Positions 11,801-21,692 of a stretch of 64,000 bases of DNA are shown one piece after another. Location of the stretch: contig CM060708.1 in the NCBI GenBank assembly GCA_030686995.1, positions 187,794,749 through 187,858,748 on the forward strand. The letters run 5' to 3'. This stretch comes from Artemisia argyi. Its lineage: Eukaryota; Streptophyta; Magnoliopsida; Asterales; Asteraceae. Each line of letters opens with the position of its first letter. Positions within the stretch are counted from its first letter, which is position 1. The notes under the pieces are model-generated. The model did no database searches. It was not told the DNA's origin and saw only the letters and a program-made list of their open reading frames with translations. Position numbers and translations under genes: made by a program.

Positions 11801-13057
11801 AATCATGAACCTCAAGATGGTCGAACGGTGGAATACGCTCAACTGATTCAGCAAAAGTTTAAGATGAAAAAGATGAATAAGAAAGAGCTGCGAAGAATCA
11901 AGAATGATGCTTTCAATCTTCTGAAAGATCGGTCTGCTAACTCAATCGAGCTTGAGTATCATCTGGAAAATATTGCTCGAGCTATGTCAAGCAATATTGA
12001 CTGGATCAATCCTGAATCTTATGTCGATCCGGTCACAAGGAAAACTGCACCCTACATTACTGACTGGTCCAAACCACTACCGATGATTGGGAAGCCTAAG
12101 GAACCGAAGATCCCGTACAAGTTCTTCTTCAACACAGACTTGGAATTTCTGAAACTTGGCAGCAAGAATGAGAAGAAGTACGTTACATCACTCGCCTTTC
12201 TCCCTGCAGCTCGATATCTCAACAATGCCATCGAAGAAGAAGCTTCAGCATTATTCGTTGACAAAGTTGTTGAATATGACCGAAACGCTCTTTACGGTAT
12301 ACATCATTGGCCAGACAATCGGGCACAGTACTATCGCAGCAGCAGACTCAATCAGACAATGGGCGATGTGACAAGTGATTTGAAGATAGTCTCGATTCAG
12401 TTCATCTCGACTGTCACTCACTTTGGGTACCCCTTCCTCAGCAAAATCACACTGAAAAGACTGGATGAAAAGGAGTACGATATTTCCGAGTCAGACTTTC
12501 CACGACTACTTCTCAATGACATCGAAGACATGTACCTGCTCAAAGTTCAAGGAAAGATGTGTAACTTGCATAAAGAGATACAGCTGGCCTTTATCCAAGC
12601 TCTCCTCCTCTTCATCAGGCAGATAGTCATCAGAGAAAGAGTAGAAGATCTTCAATTGGGAGTGGAAAGTTATCAGAAGAAGCTCAATCTCACCAAACCC
12701 AACATGTTCGACATCCCCGACCTTCCACATCTATCTCAATACACCTTGATCAGGCAACCATTTGGGTTCACCTACCGCAGCATTAACGGTCGCAACTGCT
12801 TCATGGCTTACGACGAAATACATAAGTTCTGTGATGAAACCTTGAAGTTCGTAAGAGATGGAATCAAAAGCAGATTGGATGACATTGCTCTAGGAAAGTC
12901 TAAAAGATGGAAAACCAATGAGGCCCGGGATGCTCGCAGATTCATCTTAAGGATTGAGAACAGATTGAAGCACAGGGATCAGTTTCGAAGGTTGGAAAGT
13001 TATGTGGGAGGCAGACAGAAGTTTCCGGTGTTGACATTTCAGAGACCTGATTGGTAG
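8819..13057 (+). CDS. large accessory ORF of the first retrotransposon (env-like position), intact
   Basis: The frame is open for about 1,413 codons from the ATG at 8819. An in-frame ATG at 8720 adds 33 residues, but the AG just before 8819 favours the later start. Counting from 8819, an N-terminal globular part (about 20-250, with FYIHQFWHTLQLD and RDIGYDESEE) resembles the plant-transposon domain annotated as Transposase_32. Then come a Lys/Pro/Ser-rich linker, a long Glu/Lys/Ala coiled coil (about 550-670), a second predicted coil (about 710-830), another charged linker and a C-terminal globular part (about 1,000-1,400) containing VEDLQLGVESYQKKLNLTKP. I recall that last motif from many Asteraceae retrotransposon proteins. 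There is no membrane segment, nuclease or protease motif, so env-like refers only to position. The product's role is unknown. The absence of stops contrasts with its decayed homologue at 15684-18469. Confidence 0.8.
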   Translation: MAEHNDIPYGPKPEPKLSWEETFPDDYTRKIGKNNLRINFNKMTCNESSCIVAVDALLYHPNKLLFTKSASVSCFYIHQFWHTLQLDLGEASFTCTLHNRQVTVDIDVLRNVLGLPELGPDEEYDPVPTEEELIMWLRDIGYDESEEVITRHSRVNIRYLPQPWRSLYILIAKSLSGRDTGHEHPKLQHLKLFWGVANVKKVDYANIIWEDLVWHIQHKTTNIPFVRFTKLLIESFLREYDDIPQRLDDQDKNTFRNEHTLRVIKRMDTSTRKQGKKLPDCLLNAKVKACKNYQYYEQALAAEKVGFLDEVVLPSFMQKKGKKGSKTGNSGSSTQSKKKKGTLKRRTPTKKPASIPEPGWFPSPQSSPKPSDSEQTESDEGPVYRQAYANIDKDVNLDDIDDKDLTFDDWNKNIDEFADNAVYPSYLNQRPFTEAQTILEEERIRREKMKEPVIAEQESVGLSIEEENERALNLGLLHNRIDTFNADLPPPPVFSQTTEAGGSSSNPEPTTGINTDLVVYDNPSVSPTDIEMTSATAMGEEEEEDSMDTDAPRLMTMEEMELREKAQEEELKRKQEAEEARLEEIAQAKLEATIRMEESRKAEEAAKLAEEKLEKEEEARLAEELRLKAEADKLADEQRLKEEAAKEKKVEQPEPPKGDDKDSTTIIESSQSSPPASESTHDKSIKKPSTKASAAAKLLKSAFKRVHEKKRSRLEDQVATLATQVAELTKLNSNVKELQDKVDTFLAKDVQENLEATLATQAQEYMAQHLVAELKDLLAPMRDELTKFAEQAVKKVIRSTTFTLRADKSTAPLPGLSLDDLEAQLLDKLASKFTLTPEEAKVLEALKDKMNKESCSTEADKLKRQRDDEDRDPNSQAKKQKQAEGPSSQTPVIPPITTTSSQQPKASGSAPKAHDHFEYAGGDEIPQPDEVPDSSPKKKKTDRKGKHHQSKPDTSPKGTEPKKPKTVLKWLDHDNSAEYSWFEKMINSQPPLEDNHEPQDGRTVEYAQLIQQKFKMKKMNKKELRRIKNDAFNLLKDRSANSIELEYHLENIARAMSSNIDWINPESYVDPVTRKTAPYITDWSKPLPMIGKPKEPKIPYKFFFNTDLEFLKLGSKNEKKYVTSLAFLPAARYLNNAIEEEASALFVDKVVEYDRNALYGIHHWPDNRAQYYRSSRLNQTMGDVTSDLKIVSIQFISTVTHFGYPFLSKITLKRLDEKEYDISESDFPRLLLNDIEDMYLLKVQGKMCNLHKEIQLAFIQALLLFIRQIVIRERVEDLQLGVESYQKKLNLTKPNMFDIPDLPHLSQYTLIRQPFGFTYRSINGRNCFMAYDEIHKFCDETLKFVRDGIKSRLDDIALGKSKRWKTNEARDARRFILRIENRLKHRDQFRRLESYVGGRQKFPVLTFQRPDW

Positions 13058-15323
13058 ATAATTGTAAGAGTTTGATTTGATTTGTCAATTTTATATTTCA
13101 TTATGGCTTGTGCACGCATTACAGTGCACAACCCGAACTTGTAAAGAAAGGACCCTGAGGTACGCATCAGTGCCTCAATCCTATATATAAGGAGCGAAGG
13201 CTTCTTACTTTTGAGTAGAATTAATCAAACATTTATGATTTTCATAATTCTGCTCAAAAGGACAAGTATTTCACCTCAATAAGACCTACTCACTTGTTGA
13301 GGGGGAGCACTTGTCAAACCAAAATACTTTGCTCTAAATCAAAAAGTTCTTGATGAATCTCCCCGTAAGACTCAAGAGGCATATTTTAATTTAACAGTTT
13401 GTCAAAAACATCATTTTATATGCTATTTTTGAGGGGGAGAAAATGAAAAAGTGATTAAAATATACGAAGTCAAAGCTTTAAAGTTGTATCATGTGCGAGC
13501 TAGACTCAGTACTGACCCAGGAATTGACGAGACAATAAAAGTTAGAAATATCGAAAGGACTTATCCTCGACGGGTAATAACATCAAGTTAGTTACTAGAG
13601 CTAGTTATCACCTAAAAGCTGACAATGCATCTCTTTAACTAACCACGTAAGCGTGTCTCGAAAAAGGATATGTCTTAGTAGAACTGTACCATCTCGAGAA
13701 ACTTTCTGTGGACTTGACCAGGCCGGGTAATAACTTCAAGCTAGTCTAACTAGTGATGTAAGCGTGTCTCGAATCGGTCTTGTTCACGGAAAGTGGATCA
13801 ATTCAAAAGTGCTTGCTCCTCCCGCATGTGCAAATTTATTAAATACCTATGAGCACATGTGCAGGGGGAGCCCTTCAAAAGTGTACACAAAACTCTCAAA
13901 GTGTTAACCAAAATTATTTATCACAAACACTTTGAGAGATTTTCTATCAAAGGTTTCTTGGCTACTGTCGGAGTTATAAGGTGATTAAGATAGGAATAAC
14001 CGTCCTATGATCCGCCAAAGCCGGAGGGATCTACCCAAGGACATCTCCCATAGTTAGAATTAGAAGTCCTTAGGTATGATACGAAAAAAGGAGAAAAGAA
14101 TGAAAGGGAAAGAAGGAGTTGAAGAATTAAAAAGAAAAGTAAAGAAAAGGGTGAAAAGAAATAGCCCTCCATTTGTTCAACCTTAGGGCAGACACCGGGT
14201 TCAATACATATGCTACTGGTTGTTGCCAAAGACAACACCGGTATTGAAGACAAAGTCGTCATGGACCCAGTGACGCAATGCACTAAACCTTCTTAAACCA
14301 CTCAAGTTCTCTTAAAAGGACTTGTTTCATTCTCACGGGGAACCCGCGTAACCTATCGACCTATCTCTTAGAGATGGTTGATATTGAAGTAGGAGACCCC
14401 TCCCTAGTCTCCGCATAGGAAACCTAGGTGTGCACTTATAGAGTCTAGAGCCTTGAGATACATCAAAGATCTCTTAGGAACACTTAGTATTTCTACAACT
14501 GGTGTTCTACATCAATGGGCATCAGTTGTAAACTATCGAGTCCTTCGCAGATCTTAGCAATCTGCCGAGAACGTTTATGAGAGGATTACGTAAGTATTTC
14601 TCAATGATTGAACGGAAATCCTGCCAGGGTCAACATCAAACAGCCCTGACAGCAGGTCACTTCGGTAACCTCTCAAGGGTTACGCTTAGTGTTTGCGGTG
14701 GTTCCATAGCGGTCTACAGTCGTGGAGTGATCCCCAGTGACTCACCCAGTCATTGAGCTACTTAGTAGGTCTCGTAAGCTCCTTCGGGAGTATCTGATAT
14801 GGGAACGGCCAGGATAAGGACTAGAGGGAGTCTTCACAATATGCTGTTGATGAACTCTAATTCCTTATTCATAAGTACCGGTTGTTTTATTGCTAACTTT
14901 TTACTCGCAGGTACCTCACTTCCATGATGGTAGATTCCAACATGCTCATACATACATCTTGAAGTCAAAGAAAGCTCCCCCAAAGATCTTAACACCACAA
15001 AGTTCAAAGAATGATTCTACGTCAATAAAGAAGAATCTACAAAGTTTAAAGACTAAAGATCTCATAGTATGAAAAGGAACTTCGTGCATGTCAAAATCCG
15101 AAGATGTATGAGTATGTTGGAATGGCGTTCAACCACCACAGACACAGGAGTGACGAATGGCAGACTACTTCGTGATACAATCACTACATCATCACCAAAG
15201 AACAAAGACAAAGAGCAAAGTACATTCATTATCATTCAATCATTTTTGAAGACGTCTAGAGTTTACTTGCCACAAGTCAGCAACAAAGATGAAGATGTCA
15301 AGCAACCGTGATGACCGACCCTT
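13058..15323 (+). other. 3' untranslated region of the first retrotransposon
   Basis: About 2.3 kb with no convincing ORF. It contains three polypurine-tract-like motifs (GAGGGGGAG at 13299-13307, GAGGGGGAGA at 13431-13440 and AGGGGGAG at 13863-13870). An imperfect duplication of about 110 bp shares GGGTAATAAC and GTAAGCGTGTCTCGAA (about 13565-13665 and 13720-13775). The remainder shows nothing I recognise. Confidence 0.6.
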
Positions 15324-15332
15324 AGGGGGAGA
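15324..15332 (+). promoter_or_regulatory. polypurine tract next to the 3' LTR
   Basis: AGGGGGAGA lies one base before TGTTGGGATC, the start of the LTR. In LTR retrotransposons this tract primes plus-strand DNA synthesis. It is the sixth such motif downstream of pol in this element, and the only one with an LTR start beside it. Confidence 0.8.
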
Positions 15333-15333
15333 T

Positions 15334-15684
15334 TGTTGGGATCATACTTTTGTATTTAGTCAAGTCTCGGTCATTACATTTTGCAATAGGTTGCTTTAGT
15401 ATTTATTTCATTATGTTTCATGTTACAAGGCTTATGTATTAAAGCCCTATGGGCTTGAAAGCCCACGAATTTGAGAGATAAGGGAGGAAGGGAGTGTTGC
15501 CCTAACTCCTCCCTTATAAATAGTAAGCTTATGTAAACATTATGTTTGTTGGTTATTTGATTATCTTAAGGAAACTCTTGCACTTTCACTTTTCATATTG
15601 TCTCATAATCAACCATCTCTCATTCTCATCTTATTTCTTTCTAAATCATACTTGTGTTTACATAAATGGTGACCTAACACAACA
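15334..15684 (+). repeat. 3' LTR of the first retrotransposon (about 351 bp)
   Basis: It begins TGTTGGGATC after the polypurine tract and ends ACACAACA, giving terminal TGTTG/CAACA inverted repeats. A TATA-like box (CCTTATAAATAG) lies at about 15511-15522, with a short putative leader after it. The right boundary is less certain than the left because the 5' LTR is not in the window for comparison. Confidence 0.75.
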
Positions 15685-18469
15685 TGATAGCAAATCTTGT
15701 GAAAACTCAACATAACCTTGATTTTCATGGAATTATTGATTTTCTCACTGGAACCAACATCTGTTACTCAATATTAGTCAACCCAGAGATTATTGGACCT
15801 TGGGTACATGAGTTTTGGGATACAGCAAGGTCAAAGGTTGAAGATGGAGAAGATATTATACTTGCTACAGTTGCTGGGAGAGCTATTCGTGTCACAGAAG
15901 CAACAATCAGAGAAGCTCTGTTATTTGAAGATGAAGGAGGCTCTGTTTTGTTTGGTAAACAAGAGGTTTGGAATACACTTAGAGACATTGGGTATGAAGG
16001 CGCGTTGACTAAGCTTACTTTTCAGAAAGCCATGGTTAGTCCTCATTGGAAATTTCGTATACATGTTTTGCTTCATTGTTTAAGTCCAAAGAGTACTGCT
16101 TGGGATTAGTTTAGCCATTCCATAGCTTCTGCATTTGTTGGTCTTATTACCAATCAACCCTTCAATTTCTCATACATGATCCTTGAAGGTATGCTCACAC
16201 ATGTTAAGGCTGGCAAACCTTTTCTAATGTATCCTAGATTTATTCAACTTTTCTTAGAGAATCCATTAGATGGGATACCAAAACCTTAGGATTATGTACC
16301 CACAATTAGGATGCCACCTAAGGTGTTCACTTTTATGTCTCATAGGGAGTAAATTTTTCGGGTAGGAATACACCTCTCAATGCTTATATGTTAGAGGTAG
16401 CTCAGGCTATTAGGGATGAAGAAGACAATAGTGGTTCTGCACATTCTGCTAATGCTGATCAACCTGATTCCACTGAGCATTCTGCTTCAATACATACCCC
16501 TACACCACCTATTGTTTCCCCTCAGCATGATGTTTCAAGTGAAAGGACTCCTTCAGTGTCAGCTTCATTGGATAAATCTGTTTCTGCTCAAGGTACTTCT
16601 CCACAAACTACTTCTTCTAAAGGTACTGCTTCAGAGCATACACAAGTACCTATTCCCAATGATTGTACTTCCACAGGTGGGTTTCAAACACCTGGAGGAG
16701 ATGAGGGAATTCAAGGTGCTATGAGTATTTCTGCTTTGACTAAAGAATTGGAGAAGATGAAGACAACTGTTAATGCTCAAGCTGCAGAAATCAAGAAGTT
16801 AATAAAGAAGTTCAGAAGATTGAAGAAATTTGTTTGGCCTCTTGTTCAGAATTTTAGGCTTTATCTGAAAGAAAAGAAGCAGTCTCAGAAGCCAAAGTCT
16901 AAATCTTCAAAGAAGTCTTCTAAGTCCAAGAGGAGGCATAGGAGGTCATCATCTATCAAATTAGGGAGGAATCAGGATGATAATTTGGATAGAGATGATG
17001 ATATGATTCAATATTCAGAGGAAAAGAATGATCAAGATGAAAATGTTGCTCAAGACAGTACAAAAAGAAAAAGTGATGAGACAGAGCAAATTAATCTTGA
17101 AGTTGAGAATGAGGATGCGAAAAGTGGTGATACAGAAGAAATTGATTTAGAAGGGAATAATGTTCAAAGTACTTTTGTTGAATATACTGATGTGCAAGGT
17201 ACTGCTGAACAAGGTATTGCTGTTATTGGAACTTCTGCTGGACCTTCTACTATTAATTATGAAGATGAAGCTGGTCCTTCCACTTTTGTACAGCAAGAAG
17301 AAGTAAGAGTGCATACTGCAAGTGATGATGAAACAATTGCTCAGATTATGATCAATATGGATAGACCTACTAGAGGAATACACATTTCTGAGCCTGCACA
17401 ACAAGTTGCTGACAGTACTTCTGAATCAGAAGAGCTAGATCCAAAAGATAAAGGGAAAGGGATCAAGGTTCAGAAAGATATTAAGAAGAAAAAGAAGAAA
17501 TTTTCTATTGCTCAGATCAGAGAACTAAAGATTGCAGAGGATGAAGAGCTTGCTAGAAAGCAACAAGCTGAGTATGATGCTAAGTATTTGGCAGAAGTTA
17601 GTAGGCCAATTACAAAGAAGCCAATGACTATTGCTCAAGAAAGGAACTGGATGATAAGTTTCTTGAAAAGAAGAGGATACAAAAACTTACACAAAAAGAG
17701 GTATCCAGAAGTGAAAGCTCTGTGGGATAAAGTACAAGAAGATATCAGGAAAGAAGTAGAAAACTTTGTACCCATGGAAGTTGATAGAAAGAAGAAATTA
17801 GAAGATATTAGAAAGGAACAAGCTGAGCAAAGAAGATTGAAAAGGAAGAAAATAGTTCAAGATGATCAACTATCAAAAAGACTGAAGATGATTCATGAAG
17901 ATACAGTTGATGAACTTAGAAACTATTTCAGAGTTGTGGATTTTGAGAATAAAAAGACTGAAGATTCTGGAAAGAAGTCCAAGATAATCTCATTCTCTGT
18001 GGTTGAATCAAAAGAAGGAAACTATCTTATGTTCAGCAGAGAAGATGAAAGCTTCACAGTTTTCAACATGTTATGGGATGTTTTGCATTGTATCACAAGA
18101 GCAGATCTTTATGATCTATATATGCAAGTGCAGACATATTATGCAGAGATTGAAGCTTCAGGAGTGGGATTAATTTTGCTTGGAGATTTATTTACCATCT
18201 GGGAAACTGAAGAAACAAGTGATGATCCTCTGTGGAATGATCAAGAGAATTGGGAAATCACAAGATGGAGATTCTTTGAGTCATCAGGAGTTCATACACT
18301 AGAGATGGAAGATGGTACCATGATTCATATGCTTGCTGAGAGGAGATATCCATTGATTAGAGAAATTATGCTCATAATGTTGGATCATGGACTGGAACTT
18401 GAAGATGAATCTGAAGTAGCTTTGGATGTCATCAAGCTATTTATCAGATGGACCAAGTCTGAAGAGTAA
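15684..18469 (+). pseudogene. decayed accessory ORF of the second retrotransposon, homologous to the ORF at 8819-13057
   Basis: The N-terminal part (15684-16106) has WVHEFWDT, a variable segment, LRDIGYEG, TFQKAMVSPHWKFRIH and LLHCLSPKSTAWD. It aligns by eye with the first accessory ORF (FYIHQFWHT ... LRDIGYDE ... PWRSLYILIAKSLS). The same frame then has TAG at 16107-16109, a TAG near 16287 and a TAA near 16348, followed by a frame change into 16388-18469. That part carries a Ser/Thr/Pro-rich linker, Lys/Glu-rich coiled coil and a globular C-terminus (ALWDKV..., RRYPLIREIML) ending at TAA. I recall closely related hypothetical proteins from Asteraceae, often misannotated as unrelated enzymes. 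The ATG at 15684 is created at the LTR junction, so the native start is uncertain. Function is unknown. Confidence 0.75.
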
Positions 18470-19270
18470 TATTGCATAATACTGGTATGATTTGTTTTGT
18501 AAAATAAGTATTTTTCAAAGTACTGCAAAAACAAACTGTACTTTATCAAAGTACTGCTTGCGGATAAAAAACCAGTATAAGTCCTTTAAAAAAAATTAAA
18601 AAAATTTTTTTTTTGATGTTTAAAAGAGAAGTAAAAGGATTTGAAAAGAAACACATGGTGTTAGTATTTATACTGCACAACAAATGGTAATCAACTCACC
18701 ATGTTTAACAGACAAGAAAGAGTTTGACTCATCAAGAGGGTATGGCTCTGATGTGATAATCAAATCCATTTTTAGTTGATAATTTACTAAAAATTGTATG
18801 GTTTCAACTCACCATATCTGTATAAGTAAAGAGTTGGCTAGCCCACAAGGAAAAATGGCTTTGTGGTAAAGGCTGTGGAAAATCCATTAGTTCACCATGA
18901 TTTATATCAAAGAACTAACTAGTCCAAAAGCAAACGACTATTGGTAAAGACTAATCAAATCCGTTGATAGCTGATGATTTGCTAAAAATCATAATTTTCA
19001 ATGATTCACTTCTCGCAGGAGTTAACACACCTGGAAGTGATGAGAATAGTATGAAACTTTCAAAGATTTGATGATTACTGTACCAAAATGTTGCTGAGTA
19101 GCTGAGAAGATTTATTGCAAGAAAAGATGCTGATGAAGAGTACTTTGACACATGACAGATAGAAGATAAAGGTATAAAGAAACAATCTTTCTGAATGATT
19201 AAATATTTGAAGATCAAAGATAACAAAGAAACTTGAAATCAAGCAAGTGGAGTTCAAGTTAGGGGAGGAT
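18470..19270 (+). other. 3' noncoding region of the second retrotransposon
   Basis: No supported ORF. Short repeats containing CAAAGTACTG appear at about 18517-18560 and recur in the adjacent LTR. Repeats of the type CTCACCAT...GGCT are at about 18690-18850. It ends at the purine tract AGGGGAGGA (19261-19269). Confidence 0.55.
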
Positions 19271-19798
19271 TGTTGGGATATAAAAGATTAAGGTACTTCT
19301 GTATGTCAAAGTACTGCTGCATGAAGAATAAAGTCAAAGTACTGTTGAAGATAAAAGTCAACGTACTGCTGTTTACTGAAGAATGTTTAAAGTACTTCGA
19401 AGGAAATAAGGACTTATGTGCAATATTAGTTAAAGGATTAATGTGTAATATTGAACGAATATTCTAGAATTAGTTAGGGATAATGACTTATCGTTCAAGT
19501 TATATGTTGTAAACCGATTTAAGGTTATCTATATAAAGAGCCTTAAGGGGTATTAGTCGATATAAGTTTTAGTGTTGTTCAAAGTCGATAAATAGTTAGG
19601 GATTGTTAGTGAATCTGTGTAACAAAGCAGGTTCAAAGTTTGGTTAATATAAAAGTTCTTCTTAAGCTTTGTGTTAGTAGATTTCGTATACTTTACAAGG
19701 TTAAACAGTGTTTCAATATTAATAGTGTTAAGTTTAATTAATATTATTAAACCTTTACAAGCTACAAAGTAGTTTGATCATAGTACATCGATCCAACA
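19271..19798 (+). repeat. 3' LTR of the second retrotransposon (528 bp)
   Basis: It starts TGTTGGGATA after a purine tract and ends GATCCAACA, so the termini pair over TGTTGG/CCAACA. A TATA-like box (CTATATAAAG) is at about 19529-19538. The five bases after it, ATTAC (19799-19803), are the expected target-site duplicate, but the 5' end of the element is not in the window. Several copies of a motif around AGTACT lie in its first 130 bp. Confidence 0.8.
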
Positions 19799-21052
19799 AT
19801 TACTAAGCTAATAATCATTCATATAATCTTTTTTGACCTTATTGTGTGTCGAAAATATATGGATCTCCAAAGTAGGCCAACTATAAGAACCTCAATTCAT
19901 TGACATAACAAAGAATACCCGAATTGTAACATACTGTTGATCGTGTTCTCTACTCAAACTCATCCCAAGTTCAAGATAGGCAATGAAAATATCATAACGA
20001 AAAAAATATCCATGCTTTGTGCAAGTTGGGTAATCTCATTAGAACACATATTGCTACTATACATGAAAATCCACATCATGTATTGCTACTATGAACTACG
20101 ATTTTTTTTTCCAGCAAACACATATGTTATAAATTAAGATTTTACCTTTATATTGCACATGATATTCATGCATAGTTCTTTATGAACCCATTATTTATGA
20201 AATTCATTCATCTCCATGAAATTCCTTTCAAACATCTCATCAAACACCTTACCATCTTTAAATCACTTGCAAACCTTTGATCTTCGATCTTCAAATTCCA
20301 TCACAAACATGAATTAAGGAAAAAATTACACCAATGTTTAGATCTACTATATCTAACCACACTCATATTCGTAATCAATGGAATATTTAAAAGTACTTAA
20401 GTAACACATCAAACTAAACAAAGGAAGATAAATTAAAACTCACAAATGTTTATATGCGGTGATTGAATTAAACCTGCATAATAACAAAAGAAAAGTATCA
20501 TGCTAATGCCAAAGAATAGTTTTTTTAAAAGAAATGACGAGAATTAGATAAAATTGTGTCTATAATACTTCAATAGATCCAATTTTTTCCCTGGGTTTTG
20601 CTACAACACAATTGGATTGAACTTAATTAAAACAGATATATTAAATTGAATCGAAAAAAAAAAACAACCCTAAACTACTTATTTATAAGCAAATATATTA
20701 ATACCAATGGAATTTTTGTTCTTCATCTCCATCCTCCACCGACATAGATCGGGTTCTTAGGGTTGATAAATCTGGTTGAATCAAAGTTATATAAAGCAAA
20801 TCGTACAATCTTTTTGGATTTTTTTTTCAAAACTTGACATTAATGGATGAATTGAAACTAATATTGAATTGATTTGGAGCGTGTTTTGGAGTAGAAGGAA
20901 GGTGTTACGAATGATTTAATGTGTCGGAGAAACTGACTATTATGTGATTTAAAAAACGCGAGCAATTGAAGCTCATTATTGTAACATAAGATTTGTATTA
21001 ATAATGTGAATTAATTTGTATTAACGATGTGAATTAATGAATTCTTGTTTTA

Positions 21053-21281
21053 AAATGTTAAAGTTGTGTTGTACTGTCCCATGAATTAAACTAATAGCGG
21101 TTGGGACACGTCAGCACATTAATTTCATTATGTATTTCCAACTTTAAAATAGGGGATAATTCTCTAAAATGTTAAAGTTGTGTTGTACTGTCTCATGAAT
21201 TAAACTAATAGCGGTTGGGACACTTCAGCACATTAATTTCATTACGTATTTCCAACTTTAAAATAGGGGATAATTCTCTAA
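21053..21281 (+). repeat. 114-bp tandem duplication upstream of NOT3
   Basis: Two adjacent copies with the repeated GTTAAAGTTGTG at 21057 and 21171, so the period is 114 bp. Only a few substitutions separate them (for example GACACGTCAGC against GACACTTCAGC). The duplication is therefore recent. The copy-specific change alters an ACGT core. Confidence 0.9.
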
Positions 21282-21603
21282 ATGTCCCGGTTGCCCAATG
21301 CTTTTGCTTTCCTGGACGGAATTTTGCTTTCGTTTTTATAGATCAGTTACCTGGGTAACTTGCATTAGCCAACCATATATTATTACCACTTGTCCAACAT
21401 AAAATACACCGGTTGCACAAGAAATACAAAAATTGCCCAAAAAATAAACAAGTACATTCACGAGCAAAACGAAAGAAATTGTCAATCGGGGCATTTTCGA
21501 AATTATATGGATCCAAAATAATGAAACCCGGCCCGACCTTAATAAAATACAGTAATACACATTTGCCCCTTTTCATCATCACCATCTTCACTAGAATCGT
21601 TGG

Positions 21604-21612
21604 AAACCCTAA
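21604..21612 (+). promoter_or_regulatory. telo-box in the NOT3 leader
   Basis: AAACCCTAA lies 81 bp before the NOT3 start codon. This motif is common near transcription starts of plant housekeeping and translation-related genes. The role here is inferred from position only. Confidence 0.5.
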
Positions 21613-21692
21613 TTTGAAAATTAACCCCTAAAATCAAATTCATTGAATGAACAGTTAACCACAACTCAATTACAACAACAACAGTTTAATCA

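Larger units (their letters stand above)
1..15684 (+). mobile_element. Ty1/copia-type LTR retrotransposon with accessory ORF (5' part outside window)
   Basis: Seen in order: gag with zinc knuckle, protease, integrase, reverse transcriptase, RNase H, a long spacer, a second large ORF, a purine tract and a TG...CA repeat with a TATA-like box. Protease-integrase-RT-RNase H order is the Ty1/copia order. An extra ORF between pol and the 3' LTR is known from SIRE/Maximus-type plant copia elements, so that lineage is the best guess. The 5' LTR, primer binding site and start of gag lie left of the window, so LTR age and target-site duplication cannot be read. The element ends directly against the accessory ORF of another element, which suggests a nested insertion. 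Coding decay is slight: one nonsense codon plus a gag-pol frame change. Confidence 0.85.
15685..19798 (+). mobile_element. second copia-type retrotransposon, 3' part only
   Basis: A decayed accessory ORF, a noncoding 3' region, a purine tract (AGGGGAGGA just before 19271) and a 528-bp LTR in the same orientation as the first element. The LTR sequence is unrelated to 15334-15684, so this is a different family. Its gag-pol is absent here. The most economical reading is that the first element inserted next to the start of this accessory ORF, leaving the 5' part left of the window. Confidence 0.75.
19799..21692 (+). other. spacer between retrotransposon and NOT3, includes NOT3 upstream region
   Basis: AT-rich with no convincing gene. 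It contains a 114-bp tandem duplication (21053-21281). Near the 3' end is a probable NOT3 promoter and 5' leader with a telo-box. The transcription start cannot be fixed from sequence alone. Confidence 0.5.

Noticed and set aside
15662..15684. TGGTGACC after TTTACA as a primer binding site of a 5' LTR
   Set aside because: The repeat is preceded by a polypurine tract and followed by an accessory ORF, so it is a 3' LTR. The TGG is within its end.
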